From assembly GCF_000382705.1 (NCBI RefSeq), contig NZ_ARQE01000002.1, positions 434,001 through 498,000 on the forward strand: 64,000 bases of DNA, written 5' to 3'. Positions 10,781 to 19,930 of this stretch are shown piece after piece. This DNA comes from Aureimonas ureilytica DSM 18598 = NBRC 106430 (GTDB lineage Bacteria > Pseudomonadota > Alphaproteobacteria > Rhizobiales > Rhizobiaceae). The notes under the pieces are model-generated. The model had not been told where the DNA came from, ran no database searches, and worked only from the letters and a program-made list of their open reading frames with translations. The first letter of the stretch is position 1. Every line of letters starts with the position of its first letter. The position numbers and the translations under genes are program-made.

Positions 10781-11812
10781 TCAGGCCGCGACTTCGCCGT
10801 AGAAGGCGCGCTTCTCCTGATACATGCGCTGGTCGGCACGCACGAAGAGGCTTTCCATGCTCTCGCCGGGCCGCCGCCAGGCGGTGCCGAGCGAGAAGCT
10901 CAAGGGCGCGTCGGAGCGCCCCTCGCCTTCCGCCGCCGCGCGGCGCGGCAGCGCGCCGAGAAGCTCCAGCGTCGCGCTTTTTATAAGGCCCGGCATGACC
11001 ACCACGAACTCGTCGCCGCCCATGCGCACGACATGGCAGGGCGGCGGAAAGCTCGCGGACAGAACCCTCGCCATGCGGCGCAGAAGCTCGTCGCCCGCCC
11101 TGTGCCCCATCCGATCGTTCAGCGCCTTCAGCCCGTTCAGATCGATCACGGCCAGAGCGATCGGCTCGTCCGAGGTTTCGAGCCGGTCCATCTCCTCGCT
11201 GAGAAAACTGCGATTGTGGAGATCGGTCAGCCCGTCATGCGTGCGCGCGAATTCGAGCTGGCGCAGGGCGAGCTCGCGGGCCGTCACATCCTCTACCGAG
11301 ATGAGATAGCGCGCCCAGCTGGCCTCGTGGCCCGGCAGAAGCCGGCCGTGGTAACTGACGTCGAACCCGCGCCCCTTGGCGGTATAGTTGCGCGTGGTGA
11401 CGCTGGTGCGCAGCGCTCCGCTCCACAGCTGATCGATCACATCCACGAAGGCGGCGAGCTGATCGTCCTCGAAGATGACGCGGATATTGGAGAAGAGTTC
11501 GGCCTCGTCGGTCACCTCGTACATGCGAAGGGTTTCGCGGTTGACGGAAACGACCTGCACGAGCGCGACGAGTTCTTCGACGCGGGTCGGCTCGGCCGCA
11601 AGCCAGGGCCGCAGCTCCGCCAGTCCCTCCGCGCGCCACTCGTCGAGACGCGCCTTCAGGGCACCGAGATCCTGCATCCACATGGAGTTCGGAGCCGAGT
11701 CGAAAATCGCCGCGAGATCGTCCCAGCTGAGACGCGATCCGGGCGGATGGGTCCCACGGGACTCCAAGGTCTTCGTCATCACCAAGCGCCAATCTGCAAC
11801 CGACGAACTCAT
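10781..11812 (-). CDS. PAS-GGDEF diguanylate cyclase
   Basis: Predicted to make cyclic di-GMP from two GTP. 343 aa. An N-terminal PAS-like sensor (residues about 25-180; DDLAAIFDSAPNSMWMQDL, later VSVEDVTARELALRQLEFARTHDGLTDLHNRSFL linker in shorter pieces) leads into the GGDEF domain. The catalytic RMGGDEFVVVMP and the preceding VIDLNGLKALNDRMGHRAGD metal/GTP loop are intact. There is no RxxD five residues before GGDEF, so product inhibition through the I-site is probably absent. No transmembrane segment is seen, so it is likely cytosolic. Start ATG 11812 has a weak SD; a downstream ATG (11779) would remove eleven residues. Confidence 0.88.
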   Translation of the reverse strand: MSSSVADWRLVMTKTLESRGTHPPGSRLSWDDLAAIFDSAPNSMWMQDLGALKARLDEWRAEGLAELRPWLAAEPTRVEELVALVQVVSVNRETLRMYEVTDEAELFSNIRVIFEDDQLAAFVDVIDQLWSGALRTSVTTRNYTAKGRGFDVSYHGRLLPGHEASWARYLISVEDVTARELALRQLEFARTHDGLTDLHNRSFLSEEMDRLETSDEPIALAVIDLNGLKALNDRMGHRAGDELLRRMARVLSASFPPPCHVVRMGGDEFVVVMPGLIKSATLELLGALPRRAAAEGEGRSDAPLSFSLGTAWRRPGESMESLFVRADQRMYQEKRAFYGEVAA

Positions 11813-12009
11813 ACGTAAAACGTAGCAGTTAGGGAATCGAGACTCAAAACGGATCGAACTTTCGGAACCCTAAGATCGAGCCCTTCGCACAATCCATGCG
11901 TGTTGTACGATCGCGACGGCTTGGCGCAAGCCACGAAGCCGTGCACAAGAAGGCCGATCGCCCGTCCGCCTCGGGGCGAACCGAACGTCAGAGCGAACGG
12001 AGAGCAAGA

Positions 12010-12255
12010 ATGCCGGCCAAGACCCTCTTCATCGTCCAGCAGTTCGAAACGATGGGAAAGCGCCTCGTCGCCGGGCGGCAGATGGACTTCAAGACGGCCG
12101 AAGAAGCGGTCGGCCGGGCCGAGCGCGACGCGACGCGCGTCACCGGCGTCGTCGCGGTTCAACAGGTGGTGGACACCGACACCGGCGAGGTTCTGGAAGA
12201 GCCCATCATTCTGGCGCGGCACGGCCAGTTGCCGGCCGAGTTTTCCGAGGGCTGA
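12010..12255 (+). CDS. Conserved small protein of unknown function
   Basis: 81-aa soluble protein starting MPAKTLFIVQQFE and ending in an acidic, proline-containing tail. The ATG at 12010 has a GGAGAG site five bases upstream, which is why I prefer it over a longer upstream in-frame start with no RBS. The body alternates strand-like (FIVQQF, VVAVQQVVD) and helix-like (FKTAEEAVGRAERDATR) segments, a compact alpha/beta pattern. No catalytic motif, Cys pair or membrane segment is visible. It stands alone and its stop codon lies inside the stem-loop of a terminator-like repeat. I recognise it only as resembling small rhizobial hypotheticals. Confidence 0.72.
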   Translation: MPAKTLFIVQQFETMGKRLVAGRQMDFKTAEEAVGRAERDATRVTGVVAVQQVVDTDTGEVLEEPIILARHGQLPAEFSEG

Positions 12256-12292
12256 CCCGCCCTCGGCTTCGTTTCGAGCCTTTGCACTCGAA
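12245..12292 (+). terminator. Two tandem stem-loops after the small gene
   Basis: Perfect 8-bp arms CCGAGGGC (12245-12252) and GCCCTCGG (12259-12266) enclose the stop codon of the preceding gene and are followed by CTTCGTTTCG. A second stem, TTCGAG (12273-12278) with CTCGAA (12287-12292), follows at once. The placement between convergent genes suggests transcription termination, possibly in both directions; the T-tract is weak. Confidence 0.55.
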
Positions 12293-12313
12293 AGGCCTTA
12301 CTGACCGAGCCCT

Positions 12314-12751
12314 TTAGCGGACAACGATCTCGCCTTCGTCGCGACCGTCCCAGTAATGGACGCGCGAGGCGTGGACCTTGATCAGCACCATGCCCGGCGT
12401 GTCCACGCCGTTCTCGAACCAGTAGTCGAGATCCTTGGTCCAGTGCGCTTCGAACTCCGCCTTGTCGCGGATCAGTTCGGCATGGCCCTCGACCGAGATG
12501 AAGATCGGCGGCTTGCCGAGCAGGCCCTTCGAGCCGGTCATGGACAAGGAGACTTTCGGGTCGCGCTCGATGTCGGACACGGTGCGATAGGATTCGTAGG
12601 TGAAGAACCAGGAATCGCCGTCATACTCGACATCGCCATTGTTGCTCATCGGGCGGCTGGCGATCTCGCCGCCTTCCGTCTTCGTCGAGAACATCGCGAA
12701 ATCGATGCCCTTCATGCGTTTGGACAGGTCGTGCAGCGTGAGTTCGGCCAT
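12314..12751 (-). CDS. Pyridoxamine 5'-phosphate oxidase-like (general stress protein 26 type) flavoprotein
   Basis: 145-aa split-barrel protein of the PNPOx-like superfamily. The pattern FAMFSTKTEGGEIASRPMSNNGDVEYDGDSWFF, read in parts, matches the FMN-binding first half of general-stress-protein-26-like proteins. RDPKVSLSMTGSKGL, FISVEGHAEL and the C-terminal KVHASRVHYWDG follow the usual order. The start at ATG 12751 has GGAG six bases upstream; the 30 additional residues of the longer frame have no RBS and no family similarity. Such proteins bind flavin or F420 and reduce unknown substrates; this one's role is unknown. It is monocistronic, facing the small gene at 12010. Confidence 0.82.
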   Translation of the reverse strand: MAELTLHDLSKRMKGIDFAMFSTKTEGGEIASRPMSNNGDVEYDGDSWFFTYESYRTVSDIERDPKVSLSMTGSKGLLGKPPIFISVEGHAELIRDKAEFEAHWTKDLDYWFENGVDTPGMVLIKVHASRVHYWDGRDEGEIVVR

Positions 12752-12926
12752 GGTGGTCTCCGCGTCTGGCTTGGCCAGCCTGCCCCAGTCGTCCGCATGC
12801 TGGCCGGATTGTCTTGGGTTGGAAGCGGCATCGGGCGACATGGTTCCCGCCCATTCGTGCTAGAGGCTCCCTGACCTCAGCGCTTCGCGCCTCGCGCCAG
12901 CCTCTTTTTCCGGACCGAACCCGTTC

Positions 12927-14897
12927 ATGCAGCCGCCTTCCTACTACCCGATCTCGCTCCTGCCGTCCCTCACCGGCCGCTCCCTCGCGCGCTGTCTGGA
13001 GCTTGTCGAAGCCGGTCTCGTGCGCTCGCTGGAAGTGCCCTTCGGCGACAAGGCCAAGGACGATGGCGGGCGGCGCAAGGCCAAGCTCGTGCCGGCCGGG
13101 CGCGTTCGGGCGATCACGCAGATTCCCGAAGGCGAGATCGCACCCGACCCCGATGCCGACGATGCCGACCGCATCGCGCGCATCGTCTCGGCGCGGGCCG
13201 ACGAAGTGGTGCGCGTGCGGCGCATGAAGGACAGCTCCTTCGGCGGGTTCGAGGTCGAGGTTCCCTTCTTCACGGCGATCTTCCCGACCGAGCGCGAAAC
13301 GCTTTTGATGGCCTTCGTGCGCCTGCGCGCGCCCAAATCCATCCGCCAGCGACTGGCCGACGACGAAATCCTGAGCGAGAGCGACGTCGAGGCCACGGTG
13401 GAAGCCGTTGCGGAAAGCGCCGCCGAGACGGTCGCCGCGACGCGGGCGCTCCTCGCCTCGGTCGCCAGCGACTACGCCCGTCGCTTCGCCGAGGCGACGC
13501 GCGACCTGGAGGACCCGGCCGCCTTCCTGCGCGCGGCCACGCAGGCCGATCTCGAACGCTTCGTCTTCGCCCTTCAGGGTCCGGCCGAAGACGACATGCG
13601 CGGAGCCACCGACAAGTGGTTCGAGAAGGTGATCGGCTCGATCCACTCGCTGCGCCGCCAGAGCCGCCGGCGCGCGAGCTTTGCCGAGGCGTCCGGCTAC
13701 GATCGCTATCCCAACCTGTTTCCGCTCGCCCGTTCCGTGGAGCGCAAGCTCCTGTTCATCGCCGGGCCGACCAATTCCGGCAAGACCTATGAGGCGATGC
13801 GGCTGGCGATCGAGGCGCCGACGGCGGAAGTCCTTTCGCCGCTGCGGCTGCTGGCCCACGAGCACCGCGAAACGCTGGTTTCCGCTGGCGTGCGGGCCGG
13901 CCTCATCACCGGCGAGGAGCGCGACGAGGACGAGGACTTCACCCATTACGCCCGCACGATCGAGACGATCGATGTCGGCCGGCGCGTCGATGTCTGCGTG
14001 ATCGACGAAATCCAGATGCTGGCGGACGAGCAGCGCGGCTGGGCGTGGACGCAGGCGCTTTTCGCCGCCCCGGCCGATCTCGTGGTCATGACCGGCTCGC
14101 CCGACGCGATCCCGATGGTGGAGCGTCTGGCCAAGCTCCTCGGCGAACCGCTCGAAATCCGCACGCTCCAGCGCAAGAACGAACTCGAAGCCTGGCCGCG
14201 CCCGATCGGGCTCACCGATCTCCAGCGCGGCGACGCGGTGGTGGCCTTCTCGCGCGCGGCCGTGCACGAATTGCGCGAGGAGATCGTGCGGCTCGGCTTC
14301 AGCGTCGCGACCGTCTATGGCGCGCTCAGCCCCGAGGTGCGGCGGGCGGAAGCCGCCCGTTTCCGGCGCGGCGAGGCCGATATCGTGGTGGCGACCGACG
14401 CGATCGGCATGGGGCTGAACCTGCCCGTGTCGCGCGTCTTCCTGGCTGCGCTCGACAAGTTCGACGGCACCCGGCGGCGCGTCCTGTTCCATTCGGAAAT
14501 CCGGCAGATCGGCGGGCGGGCCGGCCGCTTCGGCATGTTCGAGAAGGGCTGGGTCGGCGTCATCGGCGGCGGCGCGCATGGCGTCGAGAAAATCCGCGCC
14601 GCGCTCGCCACGCCGCCGAAGGACCTGTCGGGCCGCGCCTTCGTGCGGCCCAACCGCGAAAGCGTCGCGCTCGCCGCCGAGTTTCTGGAAACCGACGATC
14701 TCGCGCAGATCCTGACCTTCCTGCGCTCGCGCATCGTCATGGATCACGCCGATCTCCAGATCGGCGACATGGACGAGGAAATCGACAAGGCACGCCGGCT
14801 CGGCGGGATCGGCATTCCGCTTCTCGACCGGCTGGCCTATGCGATCGTGCCCGTGTCGCTGCGCCATCCCTGGTTCATGGACGCGGTTCTGACCTAG
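12927..14897 (+). CDS. SUV3-like ATP-dependent RNA/DNA helicase, truncated by an in-frame amber codon
   Basis: Superfamily 2 helicase related to mitochondrial SUV3. Within 656 aa there is a variable N-terminal region (about 1-270). Then come Walker A FIAGPTNSGKTYEAM (near 278-292), Walker B VCVIDEIQML (DEIQ box, near 355), VVMTGSPD (motif III region) and the C-terminal helicase core with ATDAIGMGLNLPVSRVF and QIGGRAGRFG (motif VI). Family members usually continue beyond the point where this ORF stops. Here, TAG at 14895-14897 interrupts a frame that stays open for 102 further codons with fitting protein sequence (see next entry). The core motifs are intact, so a shortened active enzyme is possible. 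The start ATG 12927 is the first in frame; SD is weak. Confidence 0.85.
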   Translation: MQPPSYYPISLLPSLTGRSLARCLELVEAGLVRSLEVPFGDKAKDDGGRRKAKLVPAGRVRAITQIPEGEIAPDPDADDADRIARIVSARADEVVRVRRMKDSSFGGFEVEVPFFTAIFPTERETLLMAFVRLRAPKSIRQRLADDEILSESDVEATVEAVAESAAETVAATRALLASVASDYARRFAEATRDLEDPAAFLRAATQADLERFVFALQGPAEDDMRGATDKWFEKVIGSIHSLRRQSRRRASFAEASGYDRYPNLFPLARSVERKLLFIAGPTNSGKTYEAMRLAIEAPTAEVLSPLRLLAHEHRETLVSAGVRAGLITGEERDEDEDFTHYARTIETIDVGRRVDVCVIDEIQMLADEQRGWAWTQALFAAPADLVVMTGSPDAIPMVERLAKLLGEPLEIRTLQRKNELEAWPRPIGLTDLQRGDAVVAFSRAAVHELREEIVRLGFSVATVYGALSPEVRRAEAARFRRGEADIVVATDAIGMGLNLPVSRVFLAALDKFDGTRRRVLFHSEIRQIGGRAGRFGMFEKGWVGVIGGGAHGVEKIRAALATPPKDLSGRAFVRPNRESVALAAEFLETDDLAQILTFLRSRIVMDHADLQIGDMDEEIDKARRLGGIGIPLLDRLAYAIVPVSLRHPWFMDAVLT

Positions 14898-15206
14898 GCG
14901 CGCGCCCATGCGGCGGGCCGCCGGGCGCCCAAGCCCCCGCTTCGCTCCGGTGATCTCCAGCGCCTGGAGGACGGCGTCAATCTCGCCACCGCCTGGCTCT
15001 GGCTCGCGCAGCGCTTTCCCGACGTCTATCTCGACGCCGAGGAGGTGCGCGAGGGGATCGTCGCGCTGAACGGCGAGATCGAGCGCAATCTCGTCAAACT
15101 GTCCTCGACCCGCGCCAAGGGCAAGGGTGCCGGCGATGCGTCCCGCTCGCGGCGCGGGCGCAAGCCGCGCCCGAAATCATCCGGCGCACAACCGCGCCCC
15201 GCCTGA
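14898..15206 (+). pseudogene. C-terminal extension of the SUV3-like helicase, cut off by the amber codon
   Basis: In the same frame as the helicase and directly after its TAG, 102 open codons run to a TGA at 15204-15206. They read as a real C-terminal domain: LEDGVNLATAWLWLAQRFPD, then EEVREGIVALNGEIERNL and a basic tail (RSRRGRKPRPKSSG). The NLATAWLWLAQRFPD segment is the kind of helix expected in the SUV3 C-terminal region. A TGG to TAG change (Trp to stop) would explain the break. It has no RBS or plausible start of its own. It could be a recent nonsense mutation, a sequencing error, or low-level readthrough. Confidence 0.6.
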
Positions 15207-15353
15207 GCGCCCCATCCACCGTGGAAACCGTGAAGCCGCCCCGAGGCTGAGACCATAGGCCGCTTGCGAGAATCCTTGGCGATCCGTGCGGTTCGCGTTT
15301 GTGTCGGGCCGGAACTCTGGTAGGGGTGATCGGGCAGTTTCGAGGAGGCTCGT

Positions 15354-15740
15354 TTGAGAGCGACACGCGGCAGGTCGGGCGATTGGATGGGGCGCGTCGT
15401 CGCGTTCCTGTTCCTCGTCCATGCCGCGCTTCTCGGCTTCTCCCTCCCGGCCTCCGCCAGTCTCCTGCCGCGCGATCAGTTCGGCAACGTCCTCTGCACC
15501 ACGTTCGGTCAGGCGAGCGAGCACGGAAAGCACGAGCGGGACAAGGGCCATTCCGGCATGCCCGCCTGCTGCTCCCTGGGCTGCGCCATGCATGGCGGCC
15601 CGCTTCCGGCCCCATCGACCCTGTCGCGCCCGATCGTCCAGCCCATGGTGCTGGAGGTGCCCTTCGTTCTTTTCGAAGGCGTCGGCTCGGGAGCCGTGGA
15701 AACGCCCCGCAACACGCGCGGACCACCCCTTCTCGGCTGA
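15354..15740 (+). CDS. DUF2946-like secreted Cys-rich protein
   Basis: 128-aa protein with an N-terminal signal/anchor helix (VVAFLFLVHAALLGFSLPASA). A short mature part holds FGNVLCTTFG and PACCSLGCAMHGGP, the Cys/His pattern seen in DUF2946-type proteins next to copper genes. The start is a TTG at 15354 with GAGGAGG five bases before it; an internal ATG at 15387 lacks an RBS. It leads the run PepSY, PCu(A)C, CopC-CopD, Sco, all on the same strand, which points to a periplasmic metal role. Function is not established for this family. Confidence 0.75.
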   Translation: MRATRGRSGDWMGRVVAFLFLVHAALLGFSLPASASLLPRDQFGNVLCTTFGQASEHGKHERDKGHSGMPACCSLGCAMHGGPLPAPSTLSRPIVQPMVLEVPFVLFEGVGSGAVETPRNTRGPPLLG

Positions 15741-16044
15741 TCCATCGGGCTCGGTGCCTCCGCGCACGGCTTGAGCGGTCGATTTGCATCGTGCTTCAGG
15801 CCGCGCAGGATGCCCCGCGCGACGGCTCGCGACACGCGGCTCGTCCCTGTCGGAGTTCCCGCCTCTCTCCCGAGGGCGGTCGCGTCCGATCCCGGCTGAC
15901 GCCGTTGCGCACGTCGCCCTCGCCCAGCCCATCCGCGCGCCTGCCCGGCGTCCGCACCGTCTCATTCGAAGCGCCCTGCGAGTCCGGCCGCGCCCCAGCG
16001 CGACGACCCCGGCGCTTTCCATCTCCCTTTTTCGGAGCGTTCCG
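15741..16044 (+). other. Intergenic stretch without a convincing gene
   Basis: About 300 GC-rich bases between the DUF2946-like and PepSY genes. Frames open on both strands here but none shows protein-like composition or an RBS. I see no clear promoter, repeat or stem-loop. The only functional signal is the GGAG eight bases before the PepSY start. Confidence 0.5.
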
Positions 16045-17412
16045 ATGTCCGACATCATGGCCGAGCGAGCGGGCGATCTGCCCCGTTCCGCTTCCGCAAA
16101 CGATCTCTACCGCGCGGTCTGGCGATGGCATTTCTATGCCGGCCTCTTCGTGCTGCCCTTTCTCGTCAGCCTGTCCATCACAGGCGGGCTCTATCTCTTC
16201 CACAACGAAATCGACGCCTGGGTTCATTCCGATGTGAAAAGGGTTCAGGCGTCGGCCCATGATGCCAGCGTTCCGCCGAGCCGGATGGTGGAGGCCGCGC
16301 TTGCGGCCTATCCGGGCCGTGCGGTGAAGTTTACGCAGCCGGCCGACGCGACGGCTTCGGCCGAGATCACCGTCCGCACTGCTGAAGGCGCCAAGCAAGC
16401 CGTCTATGTCGACCCGCAGGATGGGCGCGTGCTCGGCGCGATGGCCGACCGGGGCTCGATCATGTGGACCGTGCGCACCCTGCACAGCCTCAAATATTTC
16501 GGCCCGGTCGCGCGCGGCGTCATCGAGATCGCGGCGGGCTGGTCGATCCTTCTGGTCGCGACCGGGCTCTATCTCTGGTGGCCGCGCGGCCAACGAGGCG
16601 GCGTCGTCACCGTTCGCGGGACGCCGCAAAAGCGCGTCTTCTGGCGCGATCTTCATGCCGTCTCGGGTCTCGCGCTCGGCGGCTTCATCCTCTTCCTCGC
16701 CGTCACCGGAATGCCCTGGTCGCAGGTCTGGGGCGGCCAGGTGAACCAATGGGCGAACGGGTCGAATTTCGGCTATCCCTCGGGCGTTCGCGTGAACATT
16801 CCGATGTCCGACCAGAAGCTCACCGAGGGCGGCCCGGTCAGCTGGTCGCTGGAACAGGCGGTCGTGCCGACCTCCGCGCCGCCTCCCGCCGCCGAGCCGA
16901 TCGGCCTCGACAAGGCCGTCGCGACCTTCGACGCGATGGGCCTGGCATCCGGCTATGCGGTCAACATTCCCACGAGCCGGACCGGCGTCTACACGGGCTC
17001 GGTCTACCCGGCCGATCTCGCGCAGCAGCGCGTCGTCCATCTCGACCAATATTCGGGCGAGCCGCTTCTCGACATGCGCTATGCCGATTACGGCCCGCTC
17101 GGGCGCGCGCTCGAATGGGGGATCAACGTCCATCTCGGGCAGGAATTCGGCCTCGCCAACAAATTGCTTCTGCTTCTCGTCTGCGCCGGAAACGTGATGC
17201 TCGCCGTTTCGGCCGGCGTGATGTGGTGGAAGCGGCGGCCGAGCCGCTCCATGGGCGTGCCGCCCCTGCCCAAGGACAAGGCTGTGTTTCGCGGGCTGAT
17301 CGCGCTTCTCTTCGTAGGCGGCGTCCTATTCCCCCTAGTCGGCGCCTCGCTCCTCGTCATGTTGCTTCTCGACTGGAGCTTTTCGCGTCTGCGAACCCTT
17401 CGCCCCGCCTGA
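16045..17412 (+). CDS. PepSY domain, multi-pass membrane protein (PepSY-TM family)
   Basis: 455 aa. TM1 (FYAGLFVLPFLVSLSITGGLYLF) begins near residue 32, followed by a periplasmic PepSY region with VKFTQPADATASAEI. TM2 (WSILLVATGLYLWWPRG), TM3 (GLALGGFILFLAVTGMPWS) and C-terminal helices (LLLLLVCAGNVMLAVSAG, LLFVGGVLFPLVG) follow. The WRDLHAVSG and PWSQVWGG pieces are typical of PepSY-TM proteins, which are often linked to iron or copper reductases. The ATG at 16045 has GGAG eight bases upstream. Neighbours are copper proteins, so electron transfer to a metal ion is a reasonable inference, not shown here. Confidence 0.87.
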   Translation: MSDIMAERAGDLPRSASANDLYRAVWRWHFYAGLFVLPFLVSLSITGGLYLFHNEIDAWVHSDVKRVQASAHDASVPPSRMVEAALAAYPGRAVKFTQPADATASAEITVRTAEGAKQAVYVDPQDGRVLGAMADRGSIMWTVRTLHSLKYFGPVARGVIEIAAGWSILLVATGLYLWWPRGQRGGVVTVRGTPQKRVFWRDLHAVSGLALGGFILFLAVTGMPWSQVWGGQVNQWANGSNFGYPSGVRVNIPMSDQKLTEGGPVSWSLEQAVVPTSAPPPAAEPIGLDKAVATFDAMGLASGYAVNIPTSRTGVYTGSVYPADLAQQRVVHLDQYSGEPLLDMRYADYGPLGRALEWGINVHLGQEFGLANKLLLLLVCAGNVMLAVSAGVMWWKRRPSRSMGVPPLPKDKAVFRGLIALLFVGGVLFPLVGASLLVMLLLDWSFSRLRTLRPA

Positions 17413-17456
17413 GCTATCAACGACTTCCTCACGATCTCCGAAAGGATGCTCCAACC

Positions 17457-17975
17457 ATGTTCTCCTTCCCGCTCCGCACCGCCACTTTGGCGCTCGCCGC
17501 CGGCCTCGCGCTCGGTGCCCTTTCGTCCCCCGTTCTCGCCCATGGCTTCAAGGCCGGCTCGATCGAGATCGGCCATCCCTGGAGCCGCGCGACGCCGCCG
17601 GGTGCCAGAACGGGCGCGGGCTATTTCGTGCTGACCAATACCGGGTCGGCCGACGACAAGCTCGTTTCCGCGAGTTCCCCGGCGGCCGAAAAGGTCGAGG
17701 TCCACGAGATGTCGATCCAGGACGGCATCATGAACATGCGCCGCGTGGACGAGCTGACCATTCCGGCCGGGGGCACGGCCTCGCTTTCGCCGGGTGGCTA
17801 CCACCTCATGCTGATGGGTCTGAAGGCGCCCTTCAAGGAAGGGCAGATGATCCCGGTCACGCTCACCTTCGAGAAGGGCGGGCCGGTCGAGGTCGAGCTA
17901 CAGGTGGACAAGATGGGCGCGACCGGCCCGGCGCATGGCGCGGGCGAAGCGGGCGAGGAAGGCCACGCGCATTGA
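17457..17975 (+). CDS. PCu(A)C periplasmic copper chaperone (chromosomal copy)
   Basis: 172 aa with a Sec signal (MFSFPLRTATLALAAGLALG... cleaved near VLAHG). The mature protein has HPWSRATPPGA, VEVHEMSIQDGIMNMRRV and GYHLMLMGL. These supply the H-x10-M-x21-H-x-M Cu(I) site of PCu(A)C. The His/Met-rich tail ends in AHGAGEAGEEGHAH. It delivers Cu(I), with Sco, to the CuA or CuB site of cytochrome oxidase in related bacteria. RBS AAGGA precedes the ATG at 17457. A second PCu(A)C lies in the island at 42274. Confidence 0.92.
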   Translation: MFSFPLRTATLALAAGLALGALSSPVLAHGFKAGSIEIGHPWSRATPPGARTGAGYFVLTNTGSADDKLVSASSPAAEKVEVHEMSIQDGIMNMRRVDELTIPAGGTASLSPGGYHLMLMGLKAPFKEGQMIPVTLTFEKGGPVEVELQVDKMGATGPAHGAGEAGEEGHAH

Positions 17976-18178
17976 CCGAAGGCCGGAACCGAAGCGGCTC
18001 GGCATGGCCTCTCCTCGCATCGCGCGAGGCGAGCGCCTTGTCGCGCCGGGTCGCCGGCGGTGATCGAACCGCCGGTCCCTCCGGCTGGCGTCGGTTCCAC
18101 GCCGCCCGCTTCGTGTCCGGCTCTTCCGTTTCGCGGCCATGGCAGCGAGCCGCTCGATCCAGCGGACCAAGACCGCGC

Positions 18179-19930
18179 TTGGCCATCGACCTTCTCCTGC
18201 GGGTCCTTGCCCTCCTCTGGTTCGCCATGGCTCTCGTTCCGCTCGGAGCCGGTGCCGCCTTCGCCCATGCGGGGCTCGTCGCCACGAACCCGGAGAGCGA
18301 TGCGGTGCTGCCCCGCGCGCCGGCCCGCTTCGAGCTGACCTTCAGCGAACCCGTCTCGCCGCTTCGCATGACACTGGTGGACCCGAGCGGTGCGGCCGAG
18401 GATCTGCAGGGCGCAGCCATTGCCGGCAATCGGCTCTCGATCCCCGCGCCTGCCTCAATGGCGGACGGCACGTATCGCCTCGGCTGGCGCGTCGTCTCGG
18501 TGGATGGGCATCCCGTGGCGGGCTCGCTTCTCTTCTCGGTCGGCGCAGCGAGCACACCGGCGCCGGCTCTGCCCGAGGAAGCCGATCGGGCGACACGCGG
18601 CTTCGTCTGGCTGTCCCGCCTGCTTCTCTATCTCGGCCTCGGCTTCGGGATCGGCGGCGCGGCGAGCCGCCTTCTGACCGGCGGGCCGCTCTCTGCGGGT
18701 CTTCCTTGGGTCCGCTCGGCCCTCGTGCTCGGCCTCGCGGCGGTTCCCCTCGCGATCGCCGCGCAAGGGCTCGATGCGCTCGGCGCGCCCTTGCGCGCCC
18801 TTGCCAGCCCCGCGGTCTGGCAGGCCGGCCGGGACACCGGCTTCGGGCAGACGGCCCTGATCGCCGTTCTCTCCTTCGCGCTCGCGATTGCCGGGACCTT
18901 CCTGCGCGGCGGCCTTGCATCGAAGTTGCTCGCAACGATCGCCGTTCTCGGCGCCGGCGCGGCACTCGCCTCGACGGGACATGCCGCCAACGCACCGCCC
19001 GAACTTGTGGCGCGACCCGCTGTCGCCCTTCATACGATCGCCGCCGCGCTTTGGGTCGGAGCCCTGCTGCCGCTGGCGCTGGCGCTGCGCCAGCCGGACG
19101 CCTCGGGGCTCGACGCGCTCCGGCGCTTTTCGGCCCGCATCACACCGCTTGTCGTGCTGCTGCTTCTCTCCGGCGGCGTGCTGGCGGTGATTCAGGTCGA
19201 AACACCTGCCGCCCTCTGGCGAACCGATTACGGGCGGGTTCTTCTCGCCAAGCTCACCCTCATCGCGCTTCTCTTTGCGCTGGCGGCCGACAATCGCTGG
19301 CGCCTCACCCGGCTGGCTCTCGCCGACGCGCCCGAAGCGCGGCGGGCGATGGTGCGGCAGATCGGCTTCGAAATCGCGCTCGCGGTCGCCATTCTCGGCA
19401 CGGTCGCGCTTTGGCGCTTCACCCCGCCGCCCCGCATCGACGCGGCCATCGCGGCCGAGCCGGCGCGCATTCACGTCACGGGCGAGCGTCTGATGGGCGA
19501 CATCCTCGTCTTGCCCGGCCATGCCGGCGAGGTCGAAGCCTCCGCCATGCTCATGACCATCGACTATGGTCCGGTAAACCCGGAATGGGTGGGCTTCGCC
19601 TTCTCGAAGCCGGACGGGATCGGCGCGCCGATCGTCAGCCCGGCCCAGAACCGGGGCGACGGGGTCTGGCGCGCGGAGGTGACGCTGCCGACGCCCGGCG
19701 TCTGGCGAATGCAGATAGATGTGCGGATCGACGCAGACAGCTTGGATCGCCTGAGCGGCGATATCACTCTAAGAGCACCTAACGATACCTCCGGGCGGAG
19801 GATGGTCGAGGGATTTTCGTCGGACCGCGCGGAACATAGCGCAGTCGATGCGAGGTCAGCATCGGCGAGCATTTGCGACAAAGCGGCTGGCGAAAAGAAC
19901 CGACCAGCCGACCCCACGAGGTATTGTTAG
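18179..19930 (+). CDS. CopC-CopD fusion copper import/resistance protein, tail provided by a repeat element
   Basis: Fusion of a periplasmic CopC domain and a multi-pass CopD membrane domain (YcnJ-like). After the signal helix the mature N-terminus is HAGLVATNPESDAVLP; the His is the CopC N-terminal copper ligand. VVSVDGHPVAGSLLF closes the CopC domain. Eight or so TM helices follow, with ALASTGHAANAP and AVALHTIAAALWVGALLPL. The reading frame is open from a TTG at 17972 that overlaps the chaperone stop. That would place 69 residues before the signal peptide, so I prefer TTG 18179; neither has a good RBS. The last 50 or so codons, including the stop, are inside an inverted-repeat element, so the native C-terminus was replaced. 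Confidence 0.82.
   Translation: MAIDLLLRVLALLWFAMALVPLGAGAAFAHAGLVATNPESDAVLPRAPARFELTFSEPVSPLRMTLVDPSGAAEDLQGAAIAGNRLSIPAPASMADGTYRLGWRVVSVDGHPVAGSLLFSVGAASTPAPALPEEADRATRGFVWLSRLLLYLGLGFGIGGAASRLLTGGPLSAGLPWVRSALVLGLAAVPLAIAAQGLDALGAPLRALASPAVWQAGRDTGFGQTALIAVLSFALAIAGTFLRGGLASKLLATIAVLGAGAALASTGHAANAPPELVARPAVALHTIAAALWVGALLPLALALRQPDASGLDALRRFSARITPLVVLLLLSGGVLAVIQVETPAALWRTDYGRVLLAKLTLIALLFALAADNRWRLTRLALADAPEARRAMVRQIGFEIALAVAILGTVALWRFTPPPRIDAAIAAEPARIHVTGERLMGDILVLPGHAGEVEASAMLMTIDYGPVNPEWVGFAFSKPDGIGAPIVSPAQNRGDGVWRAEVTLPTPGVWRMQIDVRIDADSLDRLSGDITLRAPNDTSGRRMVEGFSSDRAEHSAVDARSASASICDKAAGEKNRPADPTRYC

Noticed and set aside
12621-14909. A 762-residue minus-strand frame opposite the helicase
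   Set aside because: Shadow of the helicase; low-complexity composition and no start signal.
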